Below are positions 11,262-23,733 of a stretch of 64,000 bases of DNA, in pieces. The DNA comes from Eutypa lata (lineage: Eukaryota > Ascomycota > Sordariomycetes > Xylariales > Diatrypaceae): NCBI GenBank assembly GCA_022661535.1, contig JAKULF010000008.1:3490365-3554364 (forward strand). The letters run 5' to 3'. The stretch's first letter is position 1, and each line of letters starts with the position of its first letter. The notes under the pieces were generated by a model. The model did not search any database, was not told the origin of the DNA, and saw only the letters and a list, made by a program, of their open reading frames with translations. A program made the translations under genes and the position numbers.

Positions 11262-12785
11262 AATCACTAGTGGAATACCCCTGATATATTAGATGAACAT
11301 TAGATCAATAGAATAATTATAAATAAGTATACGGCAAGTATCACAAGATGCTACAATGTAAAACATACCAGTCATCTGACCTTTCAAGACAGCTTTATAG
11401 CTAACCAGCATTTGTCAACAGCTGCGTTGTTACCATTACTCAATGTTAGCTTCCATTACCTAGCTGCCACCATTAGTTTATTACATTACAATGACCTTTA
11501 AATATGTTTGCACTTCAAACCACTTACAATAAGTAAATACTAATTATATTATTAAATAATACGTTAATATAATGACTTTTATCACCCATCTTATCGTAAA
11601 TGGCGTAAAAAGTGCTGGTACTTAATTGTTACAATTATGTCGGAAGTGTGAATAGCTTCAAAGGTGGTGGCAGCTAACTAAAGCTAGGTGAGCTAAGTGG
11701 TGAGCAGCTGGTGCAAATAACAGCTAGCTGTATAATGGGACACAGCAAAAATAACAAAGCTCCTATAAAATTAGATATTTATAGTATCGCCCCTCTACCT
11801 AAAAGCCATGAAGACGAGTTGGTTTAGAACCTCTAGGGATATGAGATTTAAGGTTAAGAAATGTTGAAGATTAGAGATGACAATCATTGGTTAATTTCAT
11901 TCCACTGTTCCTTCTTCACCCATTGCGGCCCTTTGCACTGCTTTTTTAGCCCTCACGAAGAGGTTTAATTCAGTCACACCGCATAACCAAAAACGCACGT
12001 GACATAAGACAATAGCTGCTATACTTAAAATAACTATTTTAGGTTATATCAACAGCCTGCTCAGTAAAACCTGCAATAGGAGAAGAGTAGTCAAAAAAAC
12101 CCCCCCAAAAAAAACCTTAGGATAATGGTGGTGTCCTACATAGTAGGACACCCGCCGTAAAGATAGCTCGATCGTCAACTACACCCCGAAATCCTGATAT
12201 GCACACCTAGTCTAAAACCTCCTAAGACAGCTAGCTAATGGAGCCATCGTCCAATTATCATGAGCGACGGCAGTACACATACTACCCACATATATAGACC
12301 GAGATATCACAGACATCACAATATCACCACGGACATAGCGGATCATAGAAATACCGCTTCTTCTTCCTCTTCTTCTTCTATGTACAAGCTACGTACGCAT
12401 ATCATAAGATACAAGAAAAGCCCATCCACCCATACAAAGTCACCTTTGCCTCACCCGCTCCGAACGACGACGCTAAGCAAATATGCCCGACAACCAAAGC
12501 ATTCCACAAATGTTGACAGTCGTGGCGTCTCGACCAGCATTCTTTTTATCCTGTCCATCTCGGAGTCGTGTGAATTATGGTGCTTGTCTCCTCCAGCCGA
12601 TCCCCTAAGTTCCATTGTCGCATTTCCTTGGGTTGGGTACGAAACGTGACACACGATGAACGGGTGAGCCAAAAAATGAGAATGTATGTATGTATGCCGT
12701 GCGTAAAGTATGTTGGTTAATTACAACACCTCTATAAGCCCAACAACCACTAACCACCCACTCCACCACTTCCTTCCTCTATTCC
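11262..12785. other. Convergent intergenic region
   Basis: Lies between the 3' ends of the sirtuin gene and the GH72 gene. No convincing ORF. The first kilobase is A/T-rich with many AGCTA/TAGCT words, including AGCTAACTAAAGCTAGG around 11670-11735, possibly an old degraded repeat. A C8 then A8 homopolymer pair lies near 12100-12115. Confidence 0.45.
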
Positions 12786-14322
12786 TTAAAACAGCTGAAC
12801 ACCAGCCATGGCAAGAGCTGCCATAACGGGGAGAGCGAGGGAGCTAGAGAAGCGAACAGCAGCACCCTCGGCGTCATCGCTGGTGCTATCATCGGTAGTC
12901 TCATCACTAGTGGATCCGGCACTAGTAATAGATCCACCAGCGTTGGTACCGGGAGTGTTGACGGCATCGTCGTCGAGGGGCTTGACGGCCAAGTCCGACA
13001 TGACGCTTCCATCGACATCCTTGACCTGGGGGACGACCTTCCAGTCACTGATGTCAACGATCTTACCGACAGGCGCGGGGGAGACACCCTCGTCGATAAT
13101 CTCCTGAGCTCCAGGGGGCAGCTTGGGCAGGGTGAAGTTGGAGTTGAAGCTCTTGTTCTTGATCAGGCTAGCCTTGCACTCGGGGGCAGAGTTGGCCGTT
13201 GAGACCGCCTTAACGCTCTGGACCGAGCTGAAGTCGACCTTGGAGTACTGCTTCTGCAGGGAGCGGAAGTCTTCCTGGAGCTGGAGGGACTGATCCTTGG
13301 TGTTGATCTTGGCCAGGCCGTAGTTGTTGTCCTCTTGCGTGTACTCGTACACGACACCGCCGGCAAATGCGCCCGTCATGTCGCTACCGTAGATGGACTG
13401 GATCTCGGTGAAGACACGGGGAGATGGGGTGTTGCAACCGAACTCAGAGAAGAAGACCGGGACGGAGGACTTCTGGAACATGGTAACGAGTTGGTCGTAG
13501 CTGGCCTCCTTGAAGCTGCTGTCACCGCACCACGAGTAGCTGTTAAGGGCAAAGATATCGGCACGCGACATGTCGTCCTCCTCACCATCAATGGCGCACT
13601 GGAAGTAGTTCCAGCTGTCCTCAAGAACAATACGGACATCAGCGGCAGAGTATCCGACAGGGATCTGGCGCTTAGAGTGCTTCTTAATATAGTTCTTAAG
13701 GTCACGGGTCACAGCACGGACGTAGGGAGGGACGGTCTTAGCGACCTTCTCATCAGAGATGACCTCGTTGCCAGAGAAGAAGGCAAGAGTGTTGGGGTAG
13801 TTCTTGAAGCCCTCAACGACAGCAAAAGTGCGGTTCAGGTAAGCGGCATAGTACGAGGTCCACGGCTCAAAGTTGACGAGGGCCTCGCCGGGAAGAGGGA
13901 GTTGACGTCAATGAGCATGTACATGCCGGCGGCGTTGAAGATGCTAGCGCACTCATCGTGGTTCAGGTTGGGGTCCAAGTTGTAAACTCGGATGGCGTTT
14001 GCACCCAGACTCTGCATCAGAGCGGCATCACGCATGCAGACCTCACTGTCCGAGAGCGGGTCCCGACCGTGACTAGGGTCGTAACCAGCGCTGCCGCCAG
14101 GTTGATAGGCCACACCCACAATCTGGAAGGCATTGCCGGTGTCGGGGTTGATGAATTGGTTCCCCTTAACTTCGAGGGGCTGTACGGCAGCAGCCAGGGT
14201 CGCGCCGAGTGCGACAAGAGCCGATTGGACCTATATCGGGTGCAACCATTGTTAGTTGGTCCAACGTCCTTTGTAACTTAGTTGCATAGAGAAGGTTTCC
14301 GAGCAGAGGCTGTTAACACCAT
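12786..14322 (-). CDS. GH72 beta-1,3-glucanosyltransferase (Gel/Gas family), GPI-anchored; one frameshift
   Basis: Cell-wall enzyme that cuts and rejoins beta-1,3-glucan chains at the outer face of the plasma membrane. Visible in order: signal peptide core (SALVALGATLAAAVQ), GNQFINPDTGNAFQIVGVAYQ, RVYNLDPNLNHDECASIFN, the acid/base Glu in FFSGNEVISDEKV, the nucleophile Glu in VPVFFSEFGCN, a Ser/Thr/Asp-rich tail and a C-terminal hydrophobic GPI signal (SSLALPVMAALAMAGVQLF). No CBM43 cysteine module is present, so it is the short Gel1-like type. The exon from 14230 starts GTC CAA TCG after a TATAG acceptor. The best start is the ATG at 14320-14322, with an 89-nt intron immediately after it; this first exon is a guess. 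The frame breaks at 13897-13899: one extra base in that GGG (CCC in the gene) restores IDVNSPLPGEALVNFEPW. Confidence 0.85.
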
Positions 14323-17300
14323 TGACGTCGAAGTAATTGCTTCCAATCGTAGACTAGAACTAGTATCCCGGAAGGCCGGTTTGGAAACCGGTTTCGGACA
14401 ACATCACACGCATTCCCTCCGATTCACCAATGATGCCGGCTGCATAGGCTGTCTATAAAACGGCACAAAACACCTAGCTGCGTGCCGGTTCGGCTCTAGG
14501 TGTTCCTTGCTGGTGAAGGAATTGTTTACACTTCGGGTAACTTACCAGCATCTTGACTATTTGTCGTAACGGCGTTACAAAATTCTCAGAGGTTAACTCT
14601 ACTTGTTTCTCTGTAACCAAAAGCAATGGGGTATATTTTGCGTGCTGGATCCGTCTGCGTGTGTATCGTATCAAAGCGTTATGTATAACTATCGGACAAA
14701 GTAATTGGACTGAAATGCTGTATGTTCTTTTCAAAAACAACTACAAATACCTCGAATTACCGTGTATCAAAGGAATGACTGGAAATTAAAAATAGGCAGG
14801 AATTGCCTATTAAAAAAAGCCCGTGGTGGCAAGAGAGTGTAAGAAGGTGACGAGACCTAAGACAATGGGGGAGGGGGAAGTAAGTGAAGGAGTGACTTTG
14901 GTTAAGCAGGTAGGTGAGTAGGAAGGAGGTGGGAAGGAGTTCTCTTTTGTTCTTAGAAGGCTATGAATGAATGTACGATATCCGAAGGGGATCTATCTTG
15001 AGGGGAAGGCTCACTTGAGTTTAGTGTCCTGTTGGTATTAGCATTGTTAGGCATAGGTAACGGGGGAATTGGCAGGTGATAGGCAGGAGGGTTGACCCAG
15101 AATCATCAAAATTATTCATTCACTTGCCGTACTGGGCCATTTGACGCCATTAGCGATTGGCACGAACTGTCTGCCAATCATTACTTGTTCCTGGGGGAAA
15201 AGGCGCTAGAACCACTAAAAGTTGGGGAATTCTACGGTACATCAGTGGGACCCTGATGTAACCTTGAACCAAACAGAAAGAGCTACATGTAATTCACCTG
15301 TCAGTTTTTATCTTCTCCATCTGTACCCTCCCACTGCCTTTTGACGCCGCATTTGTTATCCATAAAACGTTAGTGAGACCCGGACGTTGGAAATTTGATA
15401 ATCGTATTTTCTGGACAACTATCAATTGTGGTCTTTTGGCGGTTCTCATGAGTGGGGGAGATAATGAATTTTGAAGCACTTGAAACTGTAGTTTTTCTTA
15501 CCTCAAGAACCTGCAGAGAATCCCCTTTAGAAGAGTGTTGATATTCATTAATTCTGTCGAGCTTGAGACCTCACTTAACAACAACATTATCTCAAGGTGT
15601 ATCAACTACATCACAGCATATGCAGGTATTCACTTTGTACATGTAGGTACCTAACTAACTACTTGGTGTAGGAGGATGGTGCCAAGAACAACCAATACAA
15701 AATCGTCTTATGATTCGTTTTGGGCAATAGTTGCCCTTATCGATTCGGTTACACCTTTATCAAGACGTCTATTTTACATGCATACAAGTAGTGACGTAGG
15801 TAAGTAAGTACTCACCGTAACCCATCCCCCAAGTTATCACTTTTGCAATATGTCTGATGTTTCAGTAAATCTTGCTTCTTATGTAGCGAAGACTCTCTGT
15901 GTTCGAGTAAAATATCTGGCTGTACCTAATGTATGTGTGGACATAAACCACGGTGAACGCATAAGGATTAATTACATACCGTTACTTGTGTACTAAAACT
16001 CTAAACATTATCACCTCTTCCAAGCTTTTCAAATCTCCCTGCTTTCAAACACCGAAAGCAAACAAAAAAAACGACATCATAGTTCACGATCATAATGATA
16101 GGCTGTTTGTGTTAAACATGAAACGGACGTAAATTTGTTTTTCTTCATGCAGCACCCAACTCTAACGAGAGGACCCTCAAACCCTTAAAACGGATCCTCA
16201 GGGAATATCCCTGTACGTAATATGGACGCTTTAATGAAGATGGAACGTCCTTACGATGTGGGGACCAAGCTCTCACCGCCCTACTAGGAAGAGTTGTCCA
16301 TGGGTAAATACTTACTGCTGTTCAAGTGCCGCCGGTGTACCACCGTCAGGCGTGCGGCAGAATTTTAATAGCGACTATATATTCACGTAGGAGCCGGAAG
16401 CAATGGTCAATGTGAGATGAGAGCTGCCTTGAAATTGCTTCTTAACAAGTAACTAGTTATGCATACACGAATTCTGAGAAACTAGTTGACGCGTATGAGT
16501 TCACGATCTTGTTCCAATTTGGCTCTGACGTCTACGTGGTACTGAGTACCGAGAACCATGCCTCTTCTTAGAGTAGACAAAGCAAGGTTATATATCGATT
16601 GTCTTGTTGACGGGGTTTGGCTTGACTAAAGTTCGATATATTGACATTGTCCCTAACAGGGCGTACGGATTTTATGACAGTGTTTAAGCCTAGTTGGGTG
16701 ACAACTGTATCATTGTCTTTATACTGTACCTTATCATCACCACATCATCGCCATCATCCATCAAGCTTCAAAGTGCTTCTCAAGGTGCTTCAGCGCGCAG
16801 CGCGGTTAGTGTTTGGGTTAGTTAGGTTTAGTTAGGTTCCGGGGGGGTTAGGGGGACGGCGAGAGCTCCCCCTATTTAGGTATATGATATTAGTGAGGGA
16901 TGGTGATGTGTGGTGTTGATATGGGTGGTTGAAGGTAGAGTACATCGCACCGTAAGAAACTCCGTACGCCCAACAGGTATTCTTATTATATTAGGGCTAT
17001 GCCGACGACTAGGTATAGCTCATCAGAATGGGTGGGGTTACCTTACCACGTCCATTATTATAGAAGCCAATCTTCGCAAAATCTAAGATGCCGGGTGCCT
17101 GAAGAGCTTCGACCAGAACCCGAGAATTGTATACCAAGCTTACTAGTGTATCACCATTTACTTCGTACGCTGTACACGAATATAAGACCACAAGACTCGC
17201 CATACCTTTCGTATACATGGTTACTAAATTTCAACTCCAAAATCCAAAAACCGTCTCCGCAATGACGGAGATGGCAATGATGGTGATGAAAAAAGCGGAA

Positions 17301-18132
17301 GCATTATTATCCCCAGGTGGTTAGACCGACGCATGTGCTCGTATTCACCTGGAGTTTAGTTAGGACTTGTGATACGAAAGCATGGTAGCCGGCTGAGCCG
17401 CCGTGAGATAACATCTATAATTGCAGCTTCGTATATATATGGGCTTCTATTGTTATTTACCGCAAGTTCGGCATTGAGTTAGGGTAGGGAAGCTGAGTGA
17501 AGTCTAGTAAAGGTGGTCAATCGTTATCACAACATACAATCAATACCTACCTAGGTACTACGGCAATATGCCCCAGCTATTAGGGAGTCAACACAGGTAC
17601 AGGCTGATATCACGTGTTACATAATTACCCCGTTCACGAAAGGTAGTAAGTCGCGAAAGTTGTATTCCATCAGATATCAAAAACTAGTAGTGGCTCGATC
17701 TCTGATTAAGTTTAAAAAAAGAAGTAAGGCATAGCTTGGAATACTAAAGGAAATAGTAGTAAGAACATCGAGTCTCCGAACCTTTTGATTTCATGAGACG
17801 GAATAATGCTTGCTCCCCCCTACAGAGCATAATACAACCAGACTTAAACACCGTAATTGGATCAACACATTCGTTGGCCCGGATATCATACACTCCCTTC
17901 ATTGGTCCGTCCTGACATCGGATTAAATACTTTAGGCCATGCGGTCCCTGTAAGGAGTGCTCTCGTGTGTGTTTTGTGGCAAGAAAGCTTCGATAATTCC
18001 TCCCTTCCACCATAGCCCCTCAACGTGCCACCAAAAATATCAGCTGCCAAAGTCAGAGGGAAACTAGGTTGTCGCTGGCGAGCATCGACCACCAACGAAT
18101 CGGCTGGGAGTTTTCTCGTAGAAAGTAGATTA
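14323..18132. other. Long intergenic stretch, no gene seen
   Basis: About 3.8 kb with only short ORFs lacking codon bias or motifs. It holds a G-rich, degenerate TTAGG-like patch (16804-16857) and an A/G-rich stretch (14820-14945). The piece from 17744 to 18132 is 3' flank of the septin gene. Unannotated noncoding RNA cannot be excluded. Confidence 0.5.
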
Positions 18133-19294
18133 TTAGTAGCCGTTCATGGTCATTCGTTGAGAGTTTCTGCTCAGCTCGCGGTCTGCGGCAGGGCTGATGG
18201 GTCTGCTTCCGTGGCCCTGAGCACTACTCTCTTTGAGGGCCAACAACTGCTTAGCACGGAAGGTCTCATAGTGGATCTGGGAAGTCGTCTCGATCAGATC
18301 TTGGAGGTGGGTTCGAAGCAGGAAGTTTCGCAAGTAAACAAATTCACAGTGGGTCTCATCCTCCACGTTGATGACACCCCATCTGTTCTGACGTCCACGA
18401 ACTTGCTTGCCATTGACAATGATGTTCTTCTCAGAACCAACAACGGCGAAGGGTACGAGGCTCTGTATAATTAATTAGCTAGGAGACCAACACGAGTCTG
18501 ATAGATGACAAACCTTGATCTGGGTGTTAACAGAACGCTCTTCCTCATCCAACTCATCGTTGTCGTAGGGGTACATCTTAAGGTTGTGGAAAGAAAACTC
18601 CTCCTTGATGCGCTCCTTGAACTCTTGTCTCTCTTCAAGAGTCAGAGAGTCGGCCTTGGCAATGACGGGTACAACGTTGACAACATCCGAGAGCTTCTTG
18701 AGAACGACAATATCGATGGGCTTCAAAGAGTGACCGGAAGGTTGGATAAAGAACAAGCAGCAGTGGATACGCGTGTCTTGGATGTAACGCTCTCGCTGCG
18801 CTGTGAGCTCCTTACGCAAGTAGGCTGAATGCTGATCCTTGATGTACTTGACGATGGGGTCCCAGCAGCGGTCGTTGTTAATCAGATCACCATAGCCCGG
18901 CGTGTCAACGATGTTCAGTCTAAGACGCACACCGTTCTCCTCGATGATGTGGGAAACAGGGTGAATCTCGGTGGTGGAGCGGACAGGCTCGTCGGGCACC
19001 ATTCTACCCTTCGAGTCGATCAAATGCGACGCGAAAATAGTGTTGATCAGGGTCGATTTGCCCAGTCCAGTTTGGCCTGTAGATTGAAACGGAATGCATT
19101 AGTCAATGAAGCTGTTGTCGGTGTTGCTAAACTAGCAAGCAAACAATCACCAAGACAGGAGAGGACGCGTAATCAGACATACCGACGCAGATGACATTGA
19201 ACTGAAATCCTCTCTTCAAGAGCTTGCGCTCAATCTGGGATGTGATACTATCAAAACCGACGTGGGCATCGGGGTAAACGGTAGGGGCAGCCAT
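18133..19294 (-). CDS. CDC10: Septin Cdc10 (AspD-type)
   Basis: GTP-binding septin that assembles into hetero-oligomeric filaments at septa and hyphal bases. Exons 19183-19294, 18514-19076 and 18133-18462 are joined by introns of 106 and 51 nt (donors GTATGT and GTTTGT) in phases 1 and 0, giving 334 residues. The N-terminus DAHVGFDSITSQIERKLLKR is the Cdc10 polybasic region. The P-loop is GQTGLGKST (split by intron 1), switch II is DTPGYGD, and the G4 motif is AKAD. The septin-unique element includes CEFVYLRNFLLRTHLQDLIE. Length and the short N-terminus match Cdc10 rather than Cdc3, Cdc11 or Cdc12, and it lacks the long C-terminal coiled coil of those. No frame problem here. Start ATG follows a typical CGCC-ATGG context. 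Confidence 0.93.
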
Positions 19295-20077
19295 GGCGCT
19301 CTCGTGAAGATAGGTGCCGAAGAATAGGTTAAATTAGGGGATATCTGTGCTGTTTTCTATTCCAAAATAGCCACGAGACAATCGTCGAAACTACCTGATG
19401 AATGAAAAAGACACGTCGCGAAAATTAAATGACAATCTTCAATTAAGACGAGTCAGAGGATGATGATGATGATGATGAAATTAGAAAAAGGGAAAAAAAG
19501 AGGCCAGGTCCGTTCACTCGTCGGATGATACGACGTGTAAAGTTATTAAGTTATTAAAGCTTCCAAGTACGAAGTAGGGGCGGTATGTAGGGAATTTTCC
19601 TCCTTGCGCTTTCTCGCATGCACCACCACGTTGAAATAATTTCACCAGACGGCCTGGGTACAGTACATAGAAGGCATAGGCCGGCTTTAAACTGGGGTAC
19701 ATGAGCATCCCCAAAGAAAGGGGAAAGGGGTTAGAAGCCTCTGATAGGCTCAATCTTGTCTGTGCATCATTAAGCTATACTATATTAGGATTAGACATCA
19801 TTTGGGAGTGACATTGATCTTGTTACTTTTCTCCCAATTGAAACTTTTCGGCTAGCGTTTCATTTCGAGCCAATTCTTTAATCATTGATAGCGACTGCTG
19901 TTCACGACGATCAAAAATCGCATAGGCTAAGCTAAGCTATTGCATGTAATAGGACCACGGGTTGGTGATCCATCTGAAGCAACGACTGGGAGGACTCGAA
20001 TAACCGGCAGAAGTGATACCGACCGCCGTTCATAGTTCAACCTTGCGAAATCCAAGTAACCCGGCAAGCAAGTCATA
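19295..20077. other. Divergent intergenic region, CDC10 / bL32m
   Basis: Contains the two promoters. A (GAT)n microsatellite lies at about 19457-19477 in the probable septin 5' region. No other gene seen. Confidence 0.5.
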
Positions 20078-20558
20078 ATGGCGGCCATACAACAGCAGCT
20101 ACGGATATCTTCAGCCTTGTCGTCGCTCTTTCCGCGGCTGACCTCGACAAGCTTCGCATCCTCTTTCAGATCAACAGTCCTCTATACACAACACTCGCGG
20201 CTTCCTTCAATACCCTCATTAGCCATCGCAATACCCGCGGTTATCCAGAACATCCCCTCAATATTAGGAGACATATGGGAAGGCATACTGAAGGCTGTAC
20301 CTAAGAAAAAGACTTCACATATGAAAAAGAGGCATAGGCAGATGGCAGGCAAGGCTTTGAAGGATGTTACAAATCTGAACAAGTGCCCAGCTTGCGGGAG
20401 AACCAAGAAGATGCACACTCTATGTCCGACTTGCATGGGTCGTAAGTTATATCTACATGATGTTTTAGATTCAATATAAGTCCATTTTGCTGACGGTAGA
20501 GAACTTAGACATTCAAGGAGCACTCGATAGGGACTTCAAAGGATCCGACACAGCTTAA
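20078..20558 (+). CDS. MRPL32: Mitochondrial large-subunit ribosomal protein bL32m
   Basis: Component of the mitochondrial 54S ribosomal subunit. The N-terminal part is Ser/Arg-rich and hydroxylated, fitting a matrix-targeting presequence, and is followed by the L32 core VPKKKTSHMKKRHRQMAGK. The zinc-binding CPACGRTKKMH and LCPTCMG cysteine pairs are both present. Exon 1 is 20078-20441. A 58-nt intron (GTAAGT donor, CTGAC branch site close to the TAG acceptor) leads to a short last exon 20500-20558 ending GSDTA, for about 140 residues. The last exon is less conserved and its splice choice is my best reading. bL32m is known to be processed by the m-AAA protease in yeast; the processing site cannot be located here. 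Confidence 0.88.
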
Positions 20559-20901
20559 GAACCGGGGACTGGCAGCTTTAAGAGCACGTCCATATCGGAG
20601 TAGATGCATTTGGGAGGCGTTGGAGGTTAGATACGACTAGGGGAAATCACCCCATTACCTATACATTTATGTACACAGTATTGTATAGGAAAATTGTACA
20701 AATATGAAGTCACAATGCTCTTTGTTATTTAATTCGTGTGTTCCTGTAGTTTGTGTTAGAAGCACCTGCCGCATATCAGTGATGCAATTTCTTCATTGGT
20801 TCCAAAACTCAAACCCCACCATAGCTTCTACATACCCACCACCTTCCAACTTACCACATTTTCCAACTTCGACATAACTCAACCCAGATGGGTCGGTAAC
20901 C
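20559..20901. other. Short tandem intergenic region
   Basis: 3' flank of MRPL32 and promoter of the Ski8 gene on the same strand. No ORF or repeat of note. Confidence 0.5.
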
Positions 20902-22174
20902 ATGGTAGGATTATATGCAGATGCCCCGAATCTGATATGTAAAGCTAATGACAGCTTTTATATGTAGTCTAAACAATACCTTACCACGCATACCGTGGAC
21001 AATGGTAAGTTCCAAAGTCCTTGTCAATTTCACCCCACCATGACACATGCGCTACTACCCACTCCTCTCGAAGCCTCACCACTCTCAAAAAACCCTCCCT
21101 CCCTTCATGATATAAGCGCATTCAAGTCTAACTATTTTCCTCCCAGCCCACCCAACCGACATATTCTCTCTAGCCGCAACGCCCACGGCGATCCTCTCCG
21201 CCAGCGGCTCCTCGACCCTCCAAATACACGCGACGAACCAATCGACCTTCCCACTGACTCAATCCCTGAACAACGTGCACAAGCTAGGCTGCCACCACAT
21301 CGCCGTATCCCGCAACGGCAAGATCGCCGCATCGGCTGGCTTCGGGGGTGAGGTGAAGATATGGAAGCTGGCGGCGGCGGAGTCGGGAACTGGTGGCGAG
21401 TGGGAGCTATTTGGCGAGTTAGACACGTCGAGGGGGCGGAAAGAAGAGCAGTGCCGGCGAGGCCTGGGCCCTCGCGCTGAGCGAGGAGGGCCAATTTCTG
21501 GCAGCCACCACCCAAGACGGCCGCGTCAACGTCTGGGACCTGTTCGCGGCCGAGCTCGGTACTAAGATTCAGGAGTACGAGACCCCTAGCTCGAACGCGA
21601 GTTCATTCGGGTCGTGTGTCGACTTGAGCTTGGATGGGAAGTGGACAGCGAGTGGACACCAGGACGGCTCCGTGTATGTGTTCAACAACCAGTCGGGCCG
21701 CTTGCAGCACTCGTTACCAGGTCAGTGAAAGTGAAAAGTGTTGACTTGAAATAAAGGGAGAGACAGGGGGGCAGGCGTGCTAATAATGGATCACACGTAA
21801 TAGGACACGGAAAGCCCGTGCGCTCGGTGGCTTTCTCCCCCTTAGCTTCTCGCCTCGCTGCCGCTGGCGACGCGGGGGTCATCGCCATCTACGACACGGA
21901 GCACGGCGAGCACGTCCACAACTTTACGGGCCACGCGGCGTGGGTCATGAGCCTCGACTGGAACGACACGGGCGAGTACCTGCTCAGTGGCGCTTTCGAC
22001 GGCAAGGTCAAGGTATGGTCCATCGAGCGGGCTGCCTGCGTCGCGACCCACCAAGAGACCGAGAAGGCCCTCTGGGCCGTCAAGTGGCTGCCCAAGACCG
22101 GGCGGAACGAGATGTTCTGCATTGCGGGCGCCAACAGGAGCCTGACTTTCTACCGCGAAGCCACGGGGGCCTAG
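20902..22174 (+). CDS. SKI8: WD40 protein Ski8/Rec14 (Ski complex subunit); intron directly after the ATG
   Basis: WD40 beta-propeller of the Ski2-Ski3-Ski8 complex, which feeds mRNA to the cytoplasmic exosome; Ski8/Rec14 also acts with Spo11 in meiosis. Four exons: 20902-20904 (the ATG alone), 20968-21004 (SKQYLTTHTVDN), 21147-21720 and 21804-22174, with introns of 63, 142 and 83 nt, all GT-AG and in phase. Recognisable pieces are AHPTDIFSLAATP, KLGCHHIAVSRNGKIAASAG, DGRVNVWDLFA, GSVYVFNNQSGRLQHSLPGH, SVAFSPLASRLAAAGDAG and DGKVKVWSIE. The last blade ends WLPKTGRNEMFCIAGANRSL. Exon 3 breaks frame at the G5 run 21432-21436; removing one G (or adding two) joins FGELDTSR to GEAWALALSEEGQF. Tandem GTAG repeats follow the stop. 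Confidence 0.85.
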
Positions 22175-23733
22175 CTGTGTATGTAGGTAGGTAGGTAGGA
22201 TTTGAGCCGTTTGGAACGTGTGCATGATTGGTGGCATGAGATGGAAGCAGGTAAACTAGCTAGCTGGGTTATATGATAAGGAGTTGATGAGGCGCATTTG
22301 CTTTGATGAATCTGGCGTTCGAAATGGTTCGGAAAAGAATCTCGGTGTGAATATAGGGCTTTAGCTGGCAATGGAAGTTTCGCATGAACTTCTGTTGTGA
22401 TTGTTGCTTTCAACTCAAACACTTCTAAGGCATGTGCTGTATAGTGGGCAGTAAGTAAAGTCTCTACTATGTGATAGTGAAATGCATATCATCTCTAGGA
22501 GGTTTCACGATAATGACATTCAATCTAGAGATACATTGGGGGTTTAACTAAAGTTAAGCTATATAATATTTCTCCTAGATTTCAACACCTCTTGGCTATA
22601 CGGCTCCATCAAGGGTGTGTGGAATTAATGAGCACTTACGCAGTATGTAGTTACCTCGAGGAAGTATGGCCCTACTTCTGACCAGGCGTACAGCTATCTA
22701 CCTGTGTAGACTAGGTATGAATATCGAAGATACAAAATAATATATCTTATAGAGCCAGCTTGGATGGTTACCTAAATGCGTTTATACGATGGCGTCGCGA
22801 GCTTTAATTTCCAGGATATAGAAAACTTCGATTTTCTCAATATATGTACAATTTCATTACTTATCGTCTGCTTCAGAGTGGCGAGTTTGAGTAGCCTGTT
22901 ATATCGAATTTATCGTAACGGCCATGGGGCTAACTATGCCGCTATATAATGATATAAGTTATGATTGTATTGTATTATAACCTCCTGACCTTGGTGGTTT
23001 GACCAATCTTGACTCTGCTTTCTACTCTTAGACTGAGATGTCCTTTATCTCCCTTACACGATCCATAATCGGAAAAGGGTTTCCGCCAAATAATCTTACG
23101 ATGTGAGAGATAAGACATTGCATTCAAATAGCTTGTCACAATTATACTTGTGAGTAGTAAGAAAAAGTAGAGATCTAAAAGCTGACGGGCGTACTTCAAT
23201 ATACCAAAATAAGAAAGCCTTCCGCCTTCTTGCACAACGGTTATTCTAGACGTATAGTCAAGTTTAGAATTTGACAAGCTAATCATGATAGCCCCTATCC
23301 CTCTGCCACTGCTAATATCATATTAGGATTTCAATTTTTGCAGCGATGGTAAAAAGAAGTATCGTGATGGTCCTTATCGATGCAATAGACTTCATCCTTC
23401 TGTTTTCCCTTTTCGATCATTCGTCCGGAGCCAACGATGTCGGAATGTCTTGGCGTGACAGGGGCAATCGGGATGTCGCCATTTGTGGAGGTCATCACCA
23501 AGAGGAGATACCACGAGCTCTTCACCAAGATCTATTGGAGAAGGAGAAATCTTTTTAAAAAAAATAAAAATAAAAAATAAGAGCTCAGGTTTTGCATTCC
23601 GGCAAGAACAGACACAAGTGTAATTTTTGTTCATGTACGGTTGAGCAGCGGTCCGGACCTCGACCGCATCAAGCTACCCAATCTGCCAATATACCTCAGG
23701 CCTCTCTTCTGATCAACCGCATCACCCACTAAT
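22175..23733. other. Intergenic, no gene seen
   Basis: Only short ORFs. A (GTAG)n repeat directly follows the Ski8 stop (22181-22199). A/T-rich from about 22440 to 23000. An AAAATAAAAATAAAAAATAA homopolymer-rich patch lies at about 23555-23580. Confidence 0.5.

Noticed and set aside
12260..12649. 129-codon ORF between the sirtuin and GH72 genes
   Set aside because: Low-complexity Ser/His/Thr product, no homologous motif; probably 3' UTR of GH72 read in reverse.
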